64,000 bases of DNA from Laetiporus sulphureus 93-53 (lineage: Eukaryota > Basidiomycota > Agaricomycetes > Polyporales > Laetiporaceae), in contig NW_024468554.1 in assembly GCF_001632365.1 (NCBI RefSeq), forward strand, positions 3,358 through 67,357, given 5' to 3'. Both the position numbers and the translations under genes were made by a program. The notes below the pieces were generated by a model. The model was given only the letters and a program-made list of their open reading frames with translations. It had not been told where the DNA came from and ran no database searches. Positions 39,269-51,118 of this stretch are shown here, one piece after another; within the stretch, counting starts at the first letter, position 1; the number at the start of each line of letters is the position of its first letter.

Positions 39269-41558
39269 GATTCCACAATCCTGCAAGCAGAGTCGACCAC
39301 GGGCCCCGGTCTGAGTGGCATACTCGCGGCGGGACGTCAACATGAACGTCTATATACGACCTGCGGAGCATCAAGATCGCACGCGAAGCTGCACTTAGCA
39401 TGGCAACTGCTCTAGAATAGTAGGTTATGAGCAAGCAAGATGGGAGAGCTTCGCATGCACTTCGGCCTGTGCGAGAATATCCATGGGTTGTATGAGGGAA
39501 AGGAACCGCGCATCGACATATCCACATATGACACTGACGCTGTTGGTTGATTGCGCAGGCTGCGTCAGCAGATATCTGACATGTTCCTAGCAGAATCGCG
39601 CCCCAGGAGTCTGCTGATCAGTTGTGGTCCTTGAGTGTTGCCTGATTGAGCAGAGAATAGAGACGATATCATGTGGTCCGGACGGAAAGCTCTCTGACGC
39701 CACAGCTTCTCATTCCCTCGTCGCTGAGCCGACTATCTCATGCTCGAGGGAAGCCTGGCGAGAAGCCTACCCTCGCGGAAGCGAACATTGGCAGCCATGT
39801 GATCATCAACTTCGCGCAATTCTCAGCCCTTGAAATTGCAGCACCTTATGAATTGCAACCGCGCCAAGGACGACCCAAGCTTGTCCCACTGGACGTATAA
39901 TCAGCCAAAATCGTTATTGAGGTCTTCCTCCCCACTATTCAACGGCATATAAGCTCCAATGGATACCAGAAGATGATAAAAGTACGAGCCAGAATTCTTC
40001 ATCCGACGCTGTCCTCACTAGCACCAGCCATCGTGGAGAGTGCTCAGATAAAGATACAACTATAATTCAATAACCAAAGTGACGAGAACAGATTGAAGCA
40101 CCCCTGCAATATCAATCCCACCCGAAAGAGTCCAAGACCAGTTCGACAAAGCAATCTTTGTCAGATCTGGAGCAAAATTCAATGCATAGGAGATGAACGA
40201 CAATAAGCTTTCTCCAAAAGACTCCGTTACGACATTCCCAAGGACCAGGCAGCGAGGAAACGTCAGCGACGCGAATATCGACTAAGCAAATTGTTGCGGT
40301 CATATCATAAGCGCGGCGAAACACCTTCCGATAGTGTAACTGGCGGCAATAATAGATGAGATCCACGAAGACGCAAGAAGTGCCATCGGCCCCCGCGAAG
40401 GAGACCGCTGAACAATGGGCTGTTCGATAGGCGATCAAGCTTCGATCGCCGGCCATGGGAGCAGAGTATCGATTGAACATTTTCTGCTTGGATCTGGTTT
40501 CTATGATGCCGTAAATTGAGCCACGACCATGACGTAGCAGGAACTTGCTGAAGGCGGCCTTTTTTCCGTCGACACGGTCACAAGCAAGCTTCGGTGGACG
40601 GACGAAAAAGCCCATGGCAACGTCAGACAGCGCATGACGCACGCGCGCAAATGTCCCCACAGATATTGCACAGCTATTTGAACTGGTCGAATAAAGGCGT
40701 GAGCTGTGATATTAGTTGCAAATTGACCATAGCAAATACGCCTCGATGGGGAACAAAGACTGAGTCTGCAGCATGCTTGTCTTATCAACAACGCAGGCAA
40801 ACGCACCTCGCACGACTCGCTAAGTTGCCACCTCGAACACCTCTGGTAGCGTTGGTGGTGCCCACATCTTGCATTCAAAAAAGCCAAGGCAAGACACCGT
40901 TATTTAGCAAGGTCTTGAAACGAGAGTACTAAGCTTGGGGCCACCGGGAACTACCGGGAAGCAGTGATTGGACAAGGAACATCCAGCGCTAATCGTGTTT
41001 TCCTTTCAGCTTCGTTGGACTTTCCACGACGGCGTACATGTTAATGTTCGCACCCACCGCAGAGGTAAGTCTGGGTGCAGCAGTTAAAAATGAATTACGT
41101 ATAGAATCTCTTTGCTTGTACTGAAATTCTGAGAGAGGGAACTGTGCGCACTGGAGCAGAGACATTCGCAAGCGTGATTGTGCTAACAGCAATGATAGCA
41201 CGATCTTGACTTGTAGATGCGATCCATTCAAAGCTGGTATCAACTTTCATGCATGCACTGAATCCTGATGAAGGAGACGTGGAAATGTACACAAGACTTG
41301 TATTGGATTACTTGATTCGTCAGGTACGTGCCTATTTGCTCTGGTATGTGAGCACAGATCCCCGAGACACCCGCTTACTTCTCTCGCCGACAGAGCCATT
41401 CGTCCTTCAGTCATGGCCCTACACCCCTCTCGTGTTGTCGCACCTATTCCCCTTTACCTCCAACAGGACGGCGATCATCGTGAAGCTACCATTCGCGATC
41501 TATGTACAATCATTGCTGCCAACGATCGCCCTTGAGTTGCAACCTGCATTTCCCTTTG
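39269..41558. other. Gene-poor stretch
   Basis: Open frames at 40112-40660 (minus, 182 codons) and 41249-41602 (plus) have no motif, intron logic or composition that supports them. The rest is non-coding as far as I can see. Confidence 0.35.
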
Positions 41559-42114
41559 TTATATGGCGCCTGCGAGCTTCACCTCATCCCTCCACGCAAT
41601 AACAGCGGCAGCATCGCTGTAATTGCGTGGAGAATTGTGAAACGATTGTTCTCGCATTACAGCCATTGCTGCCGCCTCGTCATTATCCCCGGAAGGCGCT
41701 CGATCGAGGACAGCAGGAGGGCCCGAGACGGGCGCAGGGATGCCATAACGCCGCAATATAGCGAAGGGCAACTGGCTGATCATCGCGCCGAACTGCTCGT
41801 CCGTCAGAGGCGCCTGGCGCCTCAGAGGAGGCGCGCGAGGTCTGTTGCTGACAATCTCCCGTGCCGGATCGCCATGTCGCTGGTCTTCCAGTGCACCTTC
41901 GTCGTGATACCATCGTATGTGCACGCCCATGCGGTTTGGTGTGGGCGCGAGAGTCATGCGGCGAAGTTCCTCGTTTGAATATAGGCCGCAGACCATGGAG
42001 AGCTGCCGACGCCGATTCTGGTCATACGCCGCGTTCTATGAAAATAGACGTCAGAACGCGTCGTGAGGCGATGAGAAGACAGGAAGTCACCTTATGATAC
42101 CCTGAGTGGGCCAT
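41559..42114 (-). CDS. Hypothetical protein
   Basis: Two exons (42114-42091 and 42035-41559) join in frame across a GTGACT...ATAG intron to 166 residues. I do not recognise it. The protein begins MAHSGYHKNAAYDQNRRRQL, has a Pro/Arg-rich middle (RPRAPPLRRQAPLTDEQFG) and two similar Ala-rich segments (AAAMAV and DAAAVIAW). It is soluble and has no signal peptide. The support is a 159-codon open frame plus a clean first intron; no homology argument is available. Confidence 0.45.
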
Positions 42115-42827
42115 GTTGTTTTGATGGGATGCGAGGGCACGATTATCCATGCAAGCTCACGAGGTATTGCTCGCATGTAGAACAAGGGCACTCTTATTCA
42201 ATGGTCATACTCTGACGACGCCACATGGCCACTGGATAACAGAACATATGCGAGAATGCTGATGCTCCAATCCTCACGTTCGGTGGGCCACGTTCGTTCC
42301 TTTACATAAGGCCGCAGAAGAACGGGTGCCATTATGTGCTGTCTGTGATCTTCTTGGCGGGCCGCTAGGCATATTCACATATCAGTGACTGGATGGTAAC
42401 AGGTTAGTATGGGCATCATGGCTGCAGATTCAGTTAATGTGATAAACTCTCCTCCAAGAATAAAAGCGAATAGGACTGTTCTTCTTCTAACACACATCAA
42501 CATCTTGTTTCTGAACTCAGGCTTTCATTATTTCCCGACGAATGTGCATGGGTTTACGTCGGACGAGTGAATGGCACTTAGACACGTGTGCCATCCCGTC
42601 ACGAACACGTGCCGATGCACCGTCGCGTCGCGTTAACTCACGTGATCGTATTTCGCGTTGATTGCTGTCACCGCGTGCATGCCACCCCGCTCGCGCGTGT
42701 AACGCACATTCTCAACTCCTTTACTTGGCCTATCCACCTCAGGAAAGTTCTTCCAGTTTTCGTTTACACGCGCGACCTTCCGGCTTTCATCTCGCTCATC
42801 GTCGTGTCTCGTCTACACTGGGCCAGC
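42115..42827. other. Divergent promoter region before MCM10
   Basis: No gene is seen. The right half holds three CACGTG boxes and CGCGTCGCG repeats upstream of MCM10. Confidence 0.45.
42583..42644. promoter_or_regulatory. Cluster of three CACGTG E-boxes and CGCGTCGCG
   Basis: CACGTG occurs at 42583-42588, 42606-42611 and 42639-42644, with GTCGCGTCGCGTT between the last two. The cluster lies 180-245 bases before the MCM10 ATG. The CGCGT repeats resemble G1/S-type elements; function is inferred. Confidence 0.45.
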
Positions 42828-45244
42828 ATGGAGTCAATATCGAGCAGGAAAGATCTCGAGCAACAGCAACAGGCTGAGATTCACAAACAGATTGCGATTT
42901 TGCAAGCACAGCTCACCAAATCTTCCACATCATATCCTACACGCACCCCGCCAGAGCGGAAAGAAAGACCGGAGTCTGACGTGCTAGTTCCTGCATCGCC
43001 ATCTCCAAGTAAGCTCGCGCGTGCGAAATCGCTGAGCTCCAGCTGACTTAGAGGTTAGAGAGGAAGAAGTCGAGCCATCGTACAAGCTACGGTGAACGAG
43101 GCAGCATGTCTGTGCGCTCTATGAGTCAACAGTCGCGCTCATCTCAGACACTCTCCTCCTCTCAATCATCCGTCGCTCGTAACGCAACGGCTCCGGCTCA
43201 GAAGCAGGTCCCATCTACTGTGCTACAGAAGCTAGCCAAAGCACACTCCAGAAAGGACACGCAGCTCACTCCAGCTGCCATCACTCGTTCCACCGCGTTC
43301 ACAGAGAAGCCAGCTCCTCAGGACGACACCGTACCTCAATCGAATGCACAACAACGCGATGACAGACTCGCACTCGTGGAGAAGCTAATTCCAGGGCCAG
43401 TGGAACACAAGCCGCCATTTGACGACCCGAAGTTTGAGAAGCTGGAGCCGTGTTCGGGAATCCGTCTCTCGTGAGTCCATCACGTGGCCTATCCCAGCTC
43501 TATCCACCTGACACACGCACAGCTCACGCTCCATATCCCACGAAGACTTTCAGGACTACCTGCGCGGGCGGTACTACCTCTCGCCCTCGAAGCTCTACTC
43601 GGTCGTCCGGCTGCTCCCAGACAAGCAGGGCTACGACGTGCCCGTATGCGGGGACTGGCTGACGATCGCCGTAGTCGCAGAGCGGGGCCAGATCAAGCAC
43701 ACACAGGCACCCGTTGGCATTGGGCGCGAGGACAAGCTCGAAGATGAGGAGGCACAGGACAGCGTCGACAACTTGCTGCTGAACACCGACCGCACAAAAC
43801 AACCCAGGGCCGGCAAGAGCAAACAGGAGCCGCCGAGAGCGAGCGGGAAGAAGTACGTGAACCTGAAGCTGGTCGACTTTGGTTGCCGCGAGAGCGCATC
43901 GTCCGAATCCGCATCCAAGGCCATCCGCGGGGACGCGATGCTGTCCCTGCTGCTGTTCGAGTCGGATAGCTACGATGTCATCACGATGAAGGATGGAAGA
44001 AAGGAGAAGGTGTACAAGGGAGGGAGCAAAGGCGCGTTCGAGAAGATGTCGACGCTCAGAGAGGGCGCGGTTGTCGCTTTGCTGAACCCGAGGATACTGA
44101 AGCCATTCCAGGTGCGTACGATCTAATTCTCTACTACCTTCGCGCTCATAGCGGAACCCTTTCTCTGCAGCGCTCATCAGACGCACCGCATCCTACAGAT
44201 AATATCCTCGCGCTCACTCCAGAGTCGATCTTCTCGGTCGCTGTCATCGGCTACTCTCAGGACCTGGGCATGTGCACCGCGATCAAGCGCGACGGCAAGC
44301 CCTGCGGGAGCTGGTGCGACAGGCGGATAGCGGACATCTGCGAGTATCACATCCAGCATGCCGTCGAAAGGAAACGGGCAGCCAGGCCGGAATTCTCGAA
44401 CGGGTATGCGACACGTTCGCTCATGTACTTACGCCCAGCACTCATCAATTTCGTTTCTGACACAGCACCTCAGGGATGTCCACGGGTGCGAAACGTAGCA
44501 AACCCGCGTACGACCCCGCGCGACAGTGGGGCCTTAAGCCGCCAGACAACGATGGCGCGACCTACGTGGTCTCGGGCCACATCGTCTCCGGTGCGAACGA
44601 TGCAAAGTCGCTGTTCATATCCGAGTCGCTGGGGCGCGACGCGCAGGCAAAGGCATCTCGGAGGGGATCAGCCAAGGCTGCGGATGAGGCACTCCAGAAG
44701 CTGTTGAAGCGGGACAGGGAGGGCACGAAGGCTCTTGTCACCGCGCGCGAGTTCGGGAAGCGCGCGTCGAAGGAGGAGAAGGGCAAGGCTGTGCCGGGAA
44801 AAAGGAAGCGGGAAATCGATGAGAATGAGAGTGGGACCACAGGAATGGATGGCGAACGGGGCAGCGCCGACGAGGAGGAGCCACGGAAGAAGAGAAAGAC
44901 TGCGTATTCGGCGCAGATGATAAAGCGGCTTGGGTTCGATCCGACTGCGAAAGATGGACGGAGAGCGGCAGACGACGAGGTTCAAAGCAAGGTGTGTACA
45001 GTTGTAAAGCTCATCTGATCCGATGCTAAAATCCGGGCAGCTGGCGGTGCTGGCAGCGTTGCAGACATCCAGGCGGCAGATCCATCTTGGACCTCACCCG
45101 GGGAAGAAGAACAGCTGCGTCCAGCGTCCCGCCTCCTCAGTTCACAAGTCCGAGCCAAAAGTACAGGAGCGGAAGGTGCTCGGCAAGGTACTGGACTCGT
45201 CTCCTGCATTTGTAGATTTGGATAGTAGTGATGCGGAACTCTGA
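42828..45244 (+). CDS. MCM10: DNA replication initiation factor Mcm10
   Basis: Six exons (42828-43008, 43059-43470, 43523-44111, 44171-44403, 44466-44991, 45041-45244) join to 714 residues. Mcm10 binds the CMG helicase, DNA polymerase alpha and DNA at origins in the nucleus. The N-terminus has a coiled segment (KDLEQQQQAEIHKQIAILQA). The central OB fold is seen as ISHEDFQDYLRGRYYLSPSK, VCGDWLTIAVVAERG, KYVNLKLVDFG and EGAVVALLNPRILKPF. The zinc finger follows, with Cys429, Cys439, Cys451 and His454 in GMCTAIKRDGKPCGSWCDRR and ICEYHIQHA, the CCCH spacing of Mcm10. The tail is basic and ends DLDSSDAEL. All six exons are in phase, and the first Met starts a clear exon. Confidence 0.95.
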
Positions 45245-45558
45245 TCGGTTGGATTGGGCTGCTTGATCTGCATGTAACGTCTGGATTTGCGCAATCTGTT
45301 CACGAACTTCCGCAGCATACTCGCATTGACAGTGTTTATTTACATCCCTTGCATCGTGAATGTATCCATAGCTTGGAAACGTTACGCTTGTATAATGCTG
45401 AACATGGCATCCTGCGATTGTAAAGTCTTGGAGTGCAAATCAAACTGTTGGCCGATAAGTCAACAAAACGTGGTTTTTACAAGAACAAGGCGCCATGGTA
45501 ATCAATTCTCTTCTTTCTATGAGAATGTAATAGTGCATGGCCTGGGAATAGCATGGTA
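45245..45558. other. Convergent 3' flanks of MCM10 and the Crinkler-like gene
   Basis: No gene is seen in these 314 bases. Confidence 0.4.
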
Positions 45559-47531
45559 TCAAACCATCTCGGCCAGCTGCAGCTTCTGTAGCATCGCATC
45601 GTCGTGTTCCTTCCGCATCACCTCACCCGGACCGACACCAGTCACCCATCCGGCACTGCTGTTGAGGTCGATGGGATAGTTTGCTTTGCCATCAATTCCG
45701 CACCAGTCAAAGTCGATGAGCATCACATGTTCTTTCTTGAGTATAATATTTGGCGTTCGAAGGTCCCCAAAGACCAGCTCCTTAGTGTGCAAGCGCTCAA
45801 GCGCCTTCTTGAGCTGATCAAAGTGACCTTCCGTGAGCGTCCTACCAAATGCCGATTCTCCATCCACATAGTCCATCACAACCATCCGTCGTCCGCCGAA
45901 CGTGCGTTGACTGACGTGGTACAGAGCCGGAGCGAAGCTTTCACCTTCGATCTCTTCAGAGAGGAACCTGTGCGCCGCTTCGTTGTACTGTGTCGTGAAC
46001 TTGACAACTCGTAAAACACCCCCTTCGTTCACTTTGAAGACTTGTGCGTCATTGCCGCCGAGCTGTTCTACATACGAAAAGGTGTTCCCGTCATAGCTGG
46101 AGATGTATGGGAAGCCGTGCATCCCTTCTGCAGCCGGAATGGCCTTGAGCAACGTCGACGTGTAGTATGTCCGAAACGAGCACGTGGCAGCATTCAAAGA
46201 ATGGACCATTCGTTCGAGCCGGGACTGATCGTCGAACAGACACTCCGGCGCCGTCCACTCATAACCTGTGAGCGGTTGGACGATGGGTGCTCGTGTATAG
46301 ACAGCCCCTGCCACGCATAGCCAAGGACCGGCGATTGCGAGGATGATGCAGGGGCAGTAGCTTTTCCGGCGAAGGGGCAGATCTGCCAGGAGTGATGTCA
46401 GCTGTGGCAAGAATCAATCACAAATACATACACTTATCATCGTCAGAAGAGTATCTTTGGTAGGCAAGGCACGCCTGCGTGTAAGGGTCTACAATGCCGG
46501 TCCCGATCTCGTTCTTTACTTCGCAAATGAGAATCTTCGCGGACCACTCATTTGTGGCAGCAAGGAGGACCCGGTCGCTCGCGAACCCTTCGCCAACGAC
46601 TTTCTCTAATGGTCCTCCGACGAGCTTGCCCAAGGTATGCTGGATGCCCTTCATCCGGTCTTCCTTTGTTTGATATACGCTGGCACTGGCGGTAATGAAC
46701 TCTCGTACGAGTCGCCTGACGTCCAGGGATATTTCACCATCGCCTTTCAGCTTCTCCTTGAACTCGTCAAAGACTGGATGGTAAAGGCCGATCGGAGGCC
46801 CGACGCGTTGAGCAGGGCGCCCGTTAAGAACCCATCCGGGTCCCTTCTGAATGTGTTCGAACTGCCTAAGGGAAGCAGCTTGGGACGGCGTAGGGGCTTT
46901 TTTTGCCGCTTCGACATTCTTATCCTGCTCTAAAGGCCAATATAGCGCAGAGCAGCAAAGCCTGGCGAAGCTCGACGCACCTTCCTCGTACGTCTTCGTG
47001 CGCTTTGAGGGAGTCATGATTTCATCATGCTTCTTCCGCTTCCAAGCTTGAGCAACAGTTGGGACAGCTACTAGGCACTCTCGTGATGCTAATGTCCCAA
47101 CAGCATTTGAGTGACAACTTACTGGGTTCTGTTGCAGCGTGTTCCTACGGTTAGAATGTCCGCTTTGTCGGAGAAGGCGGAAACGCACCAGGCATCTGCA
47201 CGAGCAGTGTCTCTTCTTTTGAAAGCTTTAGATCTGCTATCGTCTCGCTCACACGAAGTACTTCGAGTTTCTGGTTGGAGAAGGCCTCGCTGACTTGATC
47301 CTTCAACGTTTTGGGGTCTTCATCATCAAAAATAATGGTCGAGTCCATGCATCTCCATACAATGAGTCTGGCAGAGTCAACACCAGCAGTGTCGACTGAT
47401 CTCTTTTCCTTGACCTTAGCCCTCAAGTCATTGACATCGGCATCAGAAGATATCTTGACTGTGAAGAGTGTTCCGATGGGCTCCTTCTTGTGATCGATGA
47501 GGAGGCACCAGATGTCCATTAATGTGGCCAT
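45559..47531 (-). CDS. Crinkler-type protein: ubiquitin-like header, PD-(D/E)XK nuclease-like and kinase-like domains
   Basis: Exons 47531-47189, a probable 6-base exon 47128-47123, 47046-46432 and 46382-45559 give about 595 residues in one frame. The start (DIWCLLIDH...) has the pattern of the Crinkler header domain, a ubiquitin-like fold known from oomycete and fungal CRN effectors. The middle (about residues 150-320) ends in ILICEVKNEIGTG, an (E)XK nuclease-type signature, within a predicted alpha/beta stretch. The last 215 residues look like a protein kinase fold: Lys in VLRVVKF, a catalytic-loop-like FGDLRTPNI with Asp but no HRD His, and a metal-binding IDFDWCG. A hydrophobic segment (PCIILAIAGPWLCVAGA) lies between the last two domains. 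Known CRN proteins act in nuclei of rivals or hosts or in self/non-self conflict; the role here is unknown. Confidence 0.82.
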
Positions 47532-47857
47532 GGTGGAAGTGTAGTGCGGTGCGAAGGCACGAAGCGAACACGGAGCGCATCCTCAAACATCGTGACAAAG
47601 CCTGTCACCTCACCAGAGACATTTTTCCACGATTAGAGAACATCATGCAGCAGCGCCGGTTCCAAGGACCAGTTAACGGGTACGTTAATAAACTACACCG
47701 TGATTCCTGGAAACGCTCATCGATCTCTTGTTTATATATGCAGTGAAAACCCCGTATGCGCACGCCAAACATGAAGGACACAAGTACAGACTGAATAATG
47801 ACATTTTATGACCTCTGGGCGTAAGAATGGCACGCGAGCAGACATGAAACACCATGG
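47532..47857. other. Upstream of the Crinkler-like gene, 3' flank of UBA2
   Basis: No gene is seen in these 326 bases. A short TATATA run lies at about 47733. Confidence 0.35.
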
Positions 47858-50549
47858 TCACAATATCTCTACCTCGTCATCGTCCAACTTCTCGTTGGCA
47901 CTATCCATAATAATCAGTCCGTCCTCTTCCAGTCTCCGCCGCTTGCTCGGGGTGAACGGGACCGCAACGAAGCCGTTTGTTCTCGGCCGCTTGGGGGTCG
48001 ACTCCCTGTCCATTCTCGCCCGCTTCGGCGATTCGACCTCGACAACGTCATCATCCGGAGCCGACCGTTTGAGCGCTGTCCGGGGTGGCGTGGAGGAAGC
48101 AGGCGGCGGCTTCGCTTTTTTGGGTGGTTGTGGTAGCGGAGAAGGCAAGATCAGAGCAGGACCATCTGCTGGGTGATCGGGTCTGTGCAGGCGCAAATGT
48201 CAAGATGAGTGCAATTGCGCAAAAGGTAGCTGCCGCCACTTACGGTAGGATGTCAATCGCCACTTGGATGGTCGCCAGCTCTCCTTCGTCATCCACGATT
48301 GACAAGAACTTCCCTCTCGTCACATTCAAACTCTTCAATGTTCTCTCAAAGTTGTCCTCCCAATCCGGATCGCTCAGCATCCGCTTATCCTCAAACACAC
48401 TCACGTCTCGCTTCTCTGCCACACCATCCACACCCTCGCCGATGCCCAATATTCCCTCGACAACCTCGCCAAGCGTCGCACGCGCGGGATCGCACAGCAC
48501 CTCCGTGTACGTGTCCCGGCACACGCCGCAGTACGGGTTCGGCGGGCACATATTAATGGTACTGAGAGGCATGCTGGGCTTGAATTGCACGTGCACGTTG
48601 CGCAGGGAGTTGTACGCTTTACGCAGGAGGTGCAGCGCTTGCAGCACAATGAGACCGGCGATGATGGCATTGGTTGTGGCAATGGCGGGGATGATGTTCC
48701 CAGCCATCTCTGGTATACGGATATCCTCATAAACGCATGACGATGGGACCTTTGAAGCAATCACGCACCTTTCACCTCCCATCTGCTCTTTCCAGGAATT
48801 CCGTACGCTATTGAGCGGAGGTTAGAAGCTGCAGTGACAAAGTCCAGTGTGTCATCGTCGTCCTTGTCAAACGAGATTGTCTCTTCTTCTGCCTGTAGGC
48901 GGGCTGATAACCTCTCCGTACTAGTAATCAAGAATGATGAATGCTCAAGCTGCATAACTACGACCTCATCAGTGTGCCCACCTCGAGATGAATAACTCCA
49001 GATTATCCTGCAATGATAGCGCCCGTTGGTCCTTCAAGCCCGCGGAACTGGTACTCGCTGCACTAGATGAATCGCCATTCAGCAGCTTCTCTGTGCTGGC
49101 ACTCCCGTTGCCGTTCTGCGCGTCACCGTTTTGTCTCCGGCGGGTGCCGTTCTCTACGGGGACCTTCTGCTGCAGCACGAATGATCCATCCCGGATACTG
49201 TCGAAGTCCAAAGGAGTTGGAGGTGCGCGCGAGCGCCACATATCTGTCATGGAGAGAAGGTTGAGAATGTCGGAATGAAAGACCTACGGGAGGCCATCGG
49301 CATCAGGAATAGCATTAATACGGAACGCCGATGCGGAAGGATGAACGGACTCACCTTCTGGAAGACTAATTTCGCCGCACTGGAGCTCTCTTCGTCTTTA
49401 GATGGGCGGTGCACAGCATCGCGCACAATCTTAAATGCAAGCGCTTCCTTCCTAAGTGCCGCAATTTCTTGAGCTATCGTCGGGTGCTAGAAAATGAGCA
49501 TGCTACAGAAACACTTAGCATAGTCTGCGCTTCTCACCATTCTCGCCCTGCCTTTCGGCTTCATCAAGCTCGTCGCCTGCGTCTTCATCTTCTCCGATGA
49601 GTTGACTGTATTAGTTGAGCGTAGTTAACGGGTCAAGTCATCAGCGGATGATTAATCGTGGTGAATCTCACGGTAGCAGGTAACTTTTCGCCCAAACGAT
49701 GCAGTGAATGGGCTGTGATGGGGTGGAACGGATTGTGCATACAGGGAATGTCTTCGGAGTAGGCTTGGGCACGCAGTCAAAGCATTCTGATCGGTCCTGT
49801 GAACGCCGATGCAACCAGTTGCGGCGACATACGTCGAGCATAAATAAGAGGCACGGCACCTGCCTTCAGTATAGGCTGGACCTGGCCCAGATAGCCGGCA
49901 GTACCAGACTCCACTAGCGGTACGTTCGCAGCCATGCACATTTTATTGACGTGCCGCCGCGCGTCGAGATTGTCTAGCGCGTTGAGGACGATATTGAAAC
50001 CCCTGAACCATGCAACGTCGAACTGCGGCTCCTTGATATTGGCATGTATGGGTGTGATGTGTACGTTCGGATTAAATGAGGCAGCCGTACGTGCTGCAAC
50101 CTATATGAAGCCGCAATGTGTTCATTCTCCGCATGGGCTCTAAACGCAAGACTGACCATAGCTTTGCTATGCTTCACATCCTTCTTTCTGAAAAGGAACT
50201 GTCGGTTCAGGTTGGACAGGTCGATAGTGTCCAGATCAAGCAGAGTGATATCCCCGAAGCCCGTGAGGACAATGTTCTTCACTAAGTATCGGTCCATTTT
50301 ATCCATAGCGCCAGAGAAGTTAGACGCCACGCGGTGTATTGGCAACAGAAAGGTGTAACAAAGAAATGGGTTCAAATGGACATCAGCTAATGTATGCATT
50401 TATCGCATAAAATTCTGATACGCACACAATTCACAGCCAATCCCACCCGCACCGACCAGGAGCACTCTCGTTTTGGACAGGCGGTCGTACATCTCAGGAC
50501 CCAGGATCGCTCTGGCGTGAGCTCCTCGCCTGTCCTGCTCGTCGCTCAT
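47858..50549 (-). CDS. UBA2: SUMO-activating enzyme E1 catalytic subunit Uba2
   Basis: The gene runs from MSDEQDRRG at 50549 to EVEIL at 47858, with about ten introns. Uba2 with Aos1 adenylates SUMO and holds it as a thioester before transfer to Ubc9; it is nuclear. Landmarks in order are the ATP site [36 protein letters not shown], a [13 protein letters not shown] loop, the zinc CFDC, the catalytic Cys in [20 protein letters not shown], the conserved [10 protein letters not shown] and [14 protein letters not shown] segments, the second zinc pair NPYCGVC, and the ubiquitin-fold region around [10 protein letters not shown]. The C-terminus is rich in KR/PP with a nuclear-localisation-like [11 protein letters not shown] and an acidic end (DDDEVEIL) like SUMO-interacting tails. 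No break was found in any of the exons I read. Confidence 0.93.
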
Positions 50550-51118
50550 CTTCAATATCGCGCAAGGTGTTCAAAGACGCCTAGAGAGCGGCGACGTGGG
50601 CGTACTGGGAAGAGTCGAAGGGTCGAAGACAGGTACTCAGACGCGACGTGACACGATCAAGCGCGCTTGTCACGAGTCAGACGGGGAGTGTAACGGTGTC
50701 ACGTCTCTGACATTTAATCCGAGTTTGCTCAGAGTGCAGCGACGCCGTATTTCCTGTCTATTCCTTTGAATAAATACGCTTCGGAAATTTCTAGTCTTTT
50801 GGCAAACTGAGCGCAAATTGAGCGTATGTAGAAGGACGAAGTCAAGGTCCTTAATAGTTGCATCAGTACAGCCACACTCGCGTGCAGAATCGCCATCAAA
50901 TCTGATGGCGCTCTAATCCGTGAATGCGACGGTGCTCAAATGTTTCTTTCGAGCCACCATCCTCCTCGTCCAGCTGGTCTTGTACGACTCGCCACGCCTC
51001 CTGCTAGCCAGGACCAAGTCTCCTCGAATCATACCAATCGCTGGTCGATTGGGTACACACGCCAGGAATCATTCAAGTTCTCTTTCATCTCCTGCACGTG
51101 TCTTTTTCTTGCAACGTC
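50550..51118. other. Divergent promoter of UBA2 and the next gene
   Basis: No gene is seen. The part from about 50940 is C/T-rich, as in a leader. Confidence 0.4.

Noticed and set aside
40112..40660. 182-codon minus-strand frame
   Set aside because: There is no homology, no domain pattern, no supporting intron and no promoter; it is isolated in gene-poor DNA.
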